NCBI GenBank assembly: GCA_900465675.1 | Contig: UBJR01000007.1 | Span: forward strand, 62,001-126,000 | Source of the DNA: Hyphomicrobiales bacterium | GTDB taxonomy: Bacteria; Pseudomonadota; Alphaproteobacteria; Rhizobiales; Rhizobiaceae | Direction: 5' to 3' | Length of the DNA: 64,000 nt | Shown: piece after piece, positions 62,639 to 64,000 of the stretch | How the letters are laid out: every line of letters starts with the position of its first letter | Numbering within the stretch: the stretch's first letter is position 1 | Notes under the pieces: model-generated | Database searches by the model: none | Seen by the model: only the letters and a program-made list of their open reading frames with translations | Told to the model about the DNA's origin: nothing | Program-made: the position numbers and the translations under genes

Positions 62639-62879
62639 TGTAGACACCTTTCTACCTCGTTTCGAGGCAAGAAGATCATCATGAGCAAATCGAATTTCAG
62701 CCAAGAGGTTAGCGTAACGCGGTGCGTCAGATGACGGAGCGAGGCTATCCGGTTGCGGAAGTTGCACTGGGGCTCGGCGTCAGTCAGAATCGCTTTAAAA
62801 GTGGGAGAAGTTTGCTGCGTCGAGCTGTCGCCCGTCGAGTTCGAGAAGCAGAAGAAAATCTAACCTGAGAGTGTCTACG
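62639..62879 (+). mobile_element. collapsed IS3-type insertion sequence remnant
   Basis: TGTAGACAC at 62639-62647 and GTGTCTAC at 62871-62878 are terminal inverted repeats. Between them lie the pieces of an IS3-like element: VRQMTERGYPVAEVALGLGV then SQNRFK from OrfA (with a frameshift just after the start region at 62681), and LSPVEFEKQKKI with a stop then PESVYET, the end of OrfB. The 241 bases that remain compare with about 1.2 kb for an intact copy, so nearly all of OrfB was lost by internal deletion. No activity is possible. Confidence 0.72.
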
Positions 62880-63340
62880 AAACTCGCATATTTATGTCAT
62901 CAACCCGGTCCGGTTACGCGCCCGGGTCGGGCCGACTGCAAATTTGGAATTGCTGCTACGGTAACTGAACTAGCCGCTGGCCGTCATTTTGCGCTTAGCC
63001 TAAGCAATCCCACTGGCCGCTGGAATGAACGTTACGGAGGGAGCGGCAGATTATTGATAACCAAAAAGCGGCCAATGCCGGGATTCCCCAGCTTTAAAAG
63101 AAAAGGGAAAAGCTCGGTGCGGCGAGTCTGGTGCCGCGGATATGACTGGTCGGGAGCGGCCGAAAATGCAGCGACTAGATAAAATCGATTGAAGCGGTTC
63201 AGGGGGCGACAGAAACCCGCTACTTGGCGCCTAAATGCACTGGACAACTGAGCCTAGTTTTGCTCGTTTTCCCCACCCGATCGGCTTGTCCGCGAGCCAT
63301 CGGCTAAGGAGAGAGGAGCCGGCTAGGCCGGAGTTCAAGG
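62880..63340. other. spacer between IS remnant and pntA-like gene
   Basis: About 460 bases. Short frames are present on both strands but without recognisable features. GAGCCGGCTAGGCCGGAG at 63317-63334 has a small internal repeat. It should hold the promoter of the pntA-like gene; I cannot point to it with confidence. Confidence 0.35.
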
Positions 63341-63343
63341 ATG

Positions 63344-64000
63344 ATGAAAATTGGATCTCCCAGGGAAACGAGCCCTGGCGAGTTGAGGGTAGCGTTGACC
63401 CCGGACAGCACTCGAGCGCTTCAGAAGCTAGGGTATGACTGTATGGTCGAAACGGGCGCTGGGGTCGGTGCCGGCTTTTCCGACGACGCCTATCGCGCCG
63501 CAGGTGTCGAGATCGCGCCGTCGGCGGATGCGTTGTGGTCGTCGGCCGACGTGATCGTCAAGGTGCGCCCGCCGAACGATGTCGAGGCGCGTCGGCTATC
63601 GACCGGCAAGACATTGATCTCCTTCTTTTATCCCGGCCAGAACACCGCCCTGCTCGATCAGGCGAAGGCGACCGGCGCCAACGTCATCGCGATGGACATG
63701 GTGCCGCGCATTTCGCGCGCGCAGAAGATGGACGCTCTGTCGTCCATGGCAAATATTTCCGGCTACCGCGCCGTCATAGAGGCCGGCAACAATTTCGGCC
63801 GCTTCTTTACAGGCCAGGTCACGGCCGCGGGCAAGGTTCCGCCGGCAAAGGTGCTCGTCATCGGCGCCGGCGTTGCCGGTCTTGCCGCGATCGGCACCGC
63901 CACCTCGCTCGGCGCCATCACCTATGCCTTCGACGTTCGCCCCGAAGTGGCCGAGCAAATCGAAAGCATGGGCGCCCGATTCGTCTTCCTCGATTTTAAC
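63344..64000 (+). CDS. pntA: NAD(P) transhydrogenase subunit alpha (3' end outside window)
   Basis: The frame is open from ATG 63341/63344 to the window edge, so only the first 219 residues are seen. The N-terminus (MKIGSPRETSPGELRVALTP) and the following block (LQKLGYDCMVETGAGVGAGF) match the alanine-dehydrogenase/PntA fold; ISFFYPGQNTALLDQAKATG, DMVPRISRAQKMDALSSMAN and the Rossmann loop VLVIGAGVAGLAAIGTATSL then AITYAFDVRPEV are diagnostic of PntA domain I. With PntB it couples hydride transfer between NADH and NADP to proton flow. Whether pntB follows lies outside the window. Confidence 0.9.
   Translation, partial: MKIGSPRETSPGELRVALTPDSTRALQKLGYDCMVETGAGVGAGFSDDAYRAAGVEIAPSADALWSSADVIVKVRPPNDVEARRLSTGKTLISFFYPGQNTALLDQAKATGANVIAMDMVPRISRAQKMDALSSMANISGYRAVIEAGNNFGRFFTGQVTAAGKVPPAKVLVIGAGVAGLAAIGTATSLGAITYAFDVRPEVAEQIESMGARFVFLDFN

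Noticed and set aside
1..64000. CRISPR array, tRNA or rRNA genes, replication origin
   Set aside because: I looked for spaced direct repeats, tRNA cloverleaf ends and rRNA-like stretches and saw none; a tRNAscan or CRISPR finder run would settle it.

Overview
The window looks like an accessory stretch of a high-GC alphaproteobacterial genome, most likely Rhizobium/Agrobacterium (Rhizobiales). The evidence is an imuA-imuB-dnaE2 mutagenesis operon behind an alphaproteobacterial SOS box (GAAC-N7-GAAC), a DUF1612 protein of the RHE_PE00001 type common on rhizobial plasmids, a small heat shock gene with a possible ROSE-like leader, and many LysR/AraC regulators paired with oxidoreductases. A megaplasmid or secondary replicon is my inference: I see no ribosomal, tRNA or core housekeeping genes and no replication origin.

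Layout. 1-9 kb: regulator plus enzyme modules (LysR/isochorismatase-pirin, LysR/SDR-SnoaL, OhrR-type MarR/secreted hydrolase), 3-methyladenine glycosylase and two gene remnants. 9-29 kb: a defence island. It holds the DUF1612 protein, a zinc-ribbon restriction-type nuclease, an eight-gene operon on the minus strand (vsr, dcm, GHKL ATPase, Z1 ATPase, PD-(D/E)XK protein, AIPR protein, and two proteins I do not recognise), and a separate three-gene operon (AAA ATPase with an N-terminal HNH-like domain, HNH endonuclease, membrane patatin phospholipase). 29.7-50.3 kb: about ten more regulator/oxidoreductase modules, plus a DnaQ-type exonuclease and a DUF429 protein. 50.4-59.2 kb: hsp20 with a 46-residue companion gene, imuA-imuB-dnaE2, and two HMCES/YedK paralogues, one of which has lost its catalytic residues. 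59.2-64 kb: an amidase pseudogene with four in-frame stops, a monooxygenase, a LysR/quinone-oxidoreductase pair, a collapsed IS3-type element, and the start of a pntA-like transhydrogenase gene that runs off the window.

How it works together (inference). The operon at 11.1-23.9 kb pairs a cytosine methyltransferase and its mismatch endonuclease with GHKL and Z1 ATPases and a nuclease-fold protein. This resembles the MutL/MORC-type restriction-modification systems predicted by comparative genomics, here extended by AIPR and two unassigned genes. The 24.3-29.1 kb operon looks like a Septu-like ATPase/HNH sensor-nuclease with a membrane phospholipase effector, and it is the best candidate here for an undescribed defence system. 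Outside the island the recurring unit is one transcription factor next to one or a few redox or detoxification enzymes, often with a palindromic operator between them.
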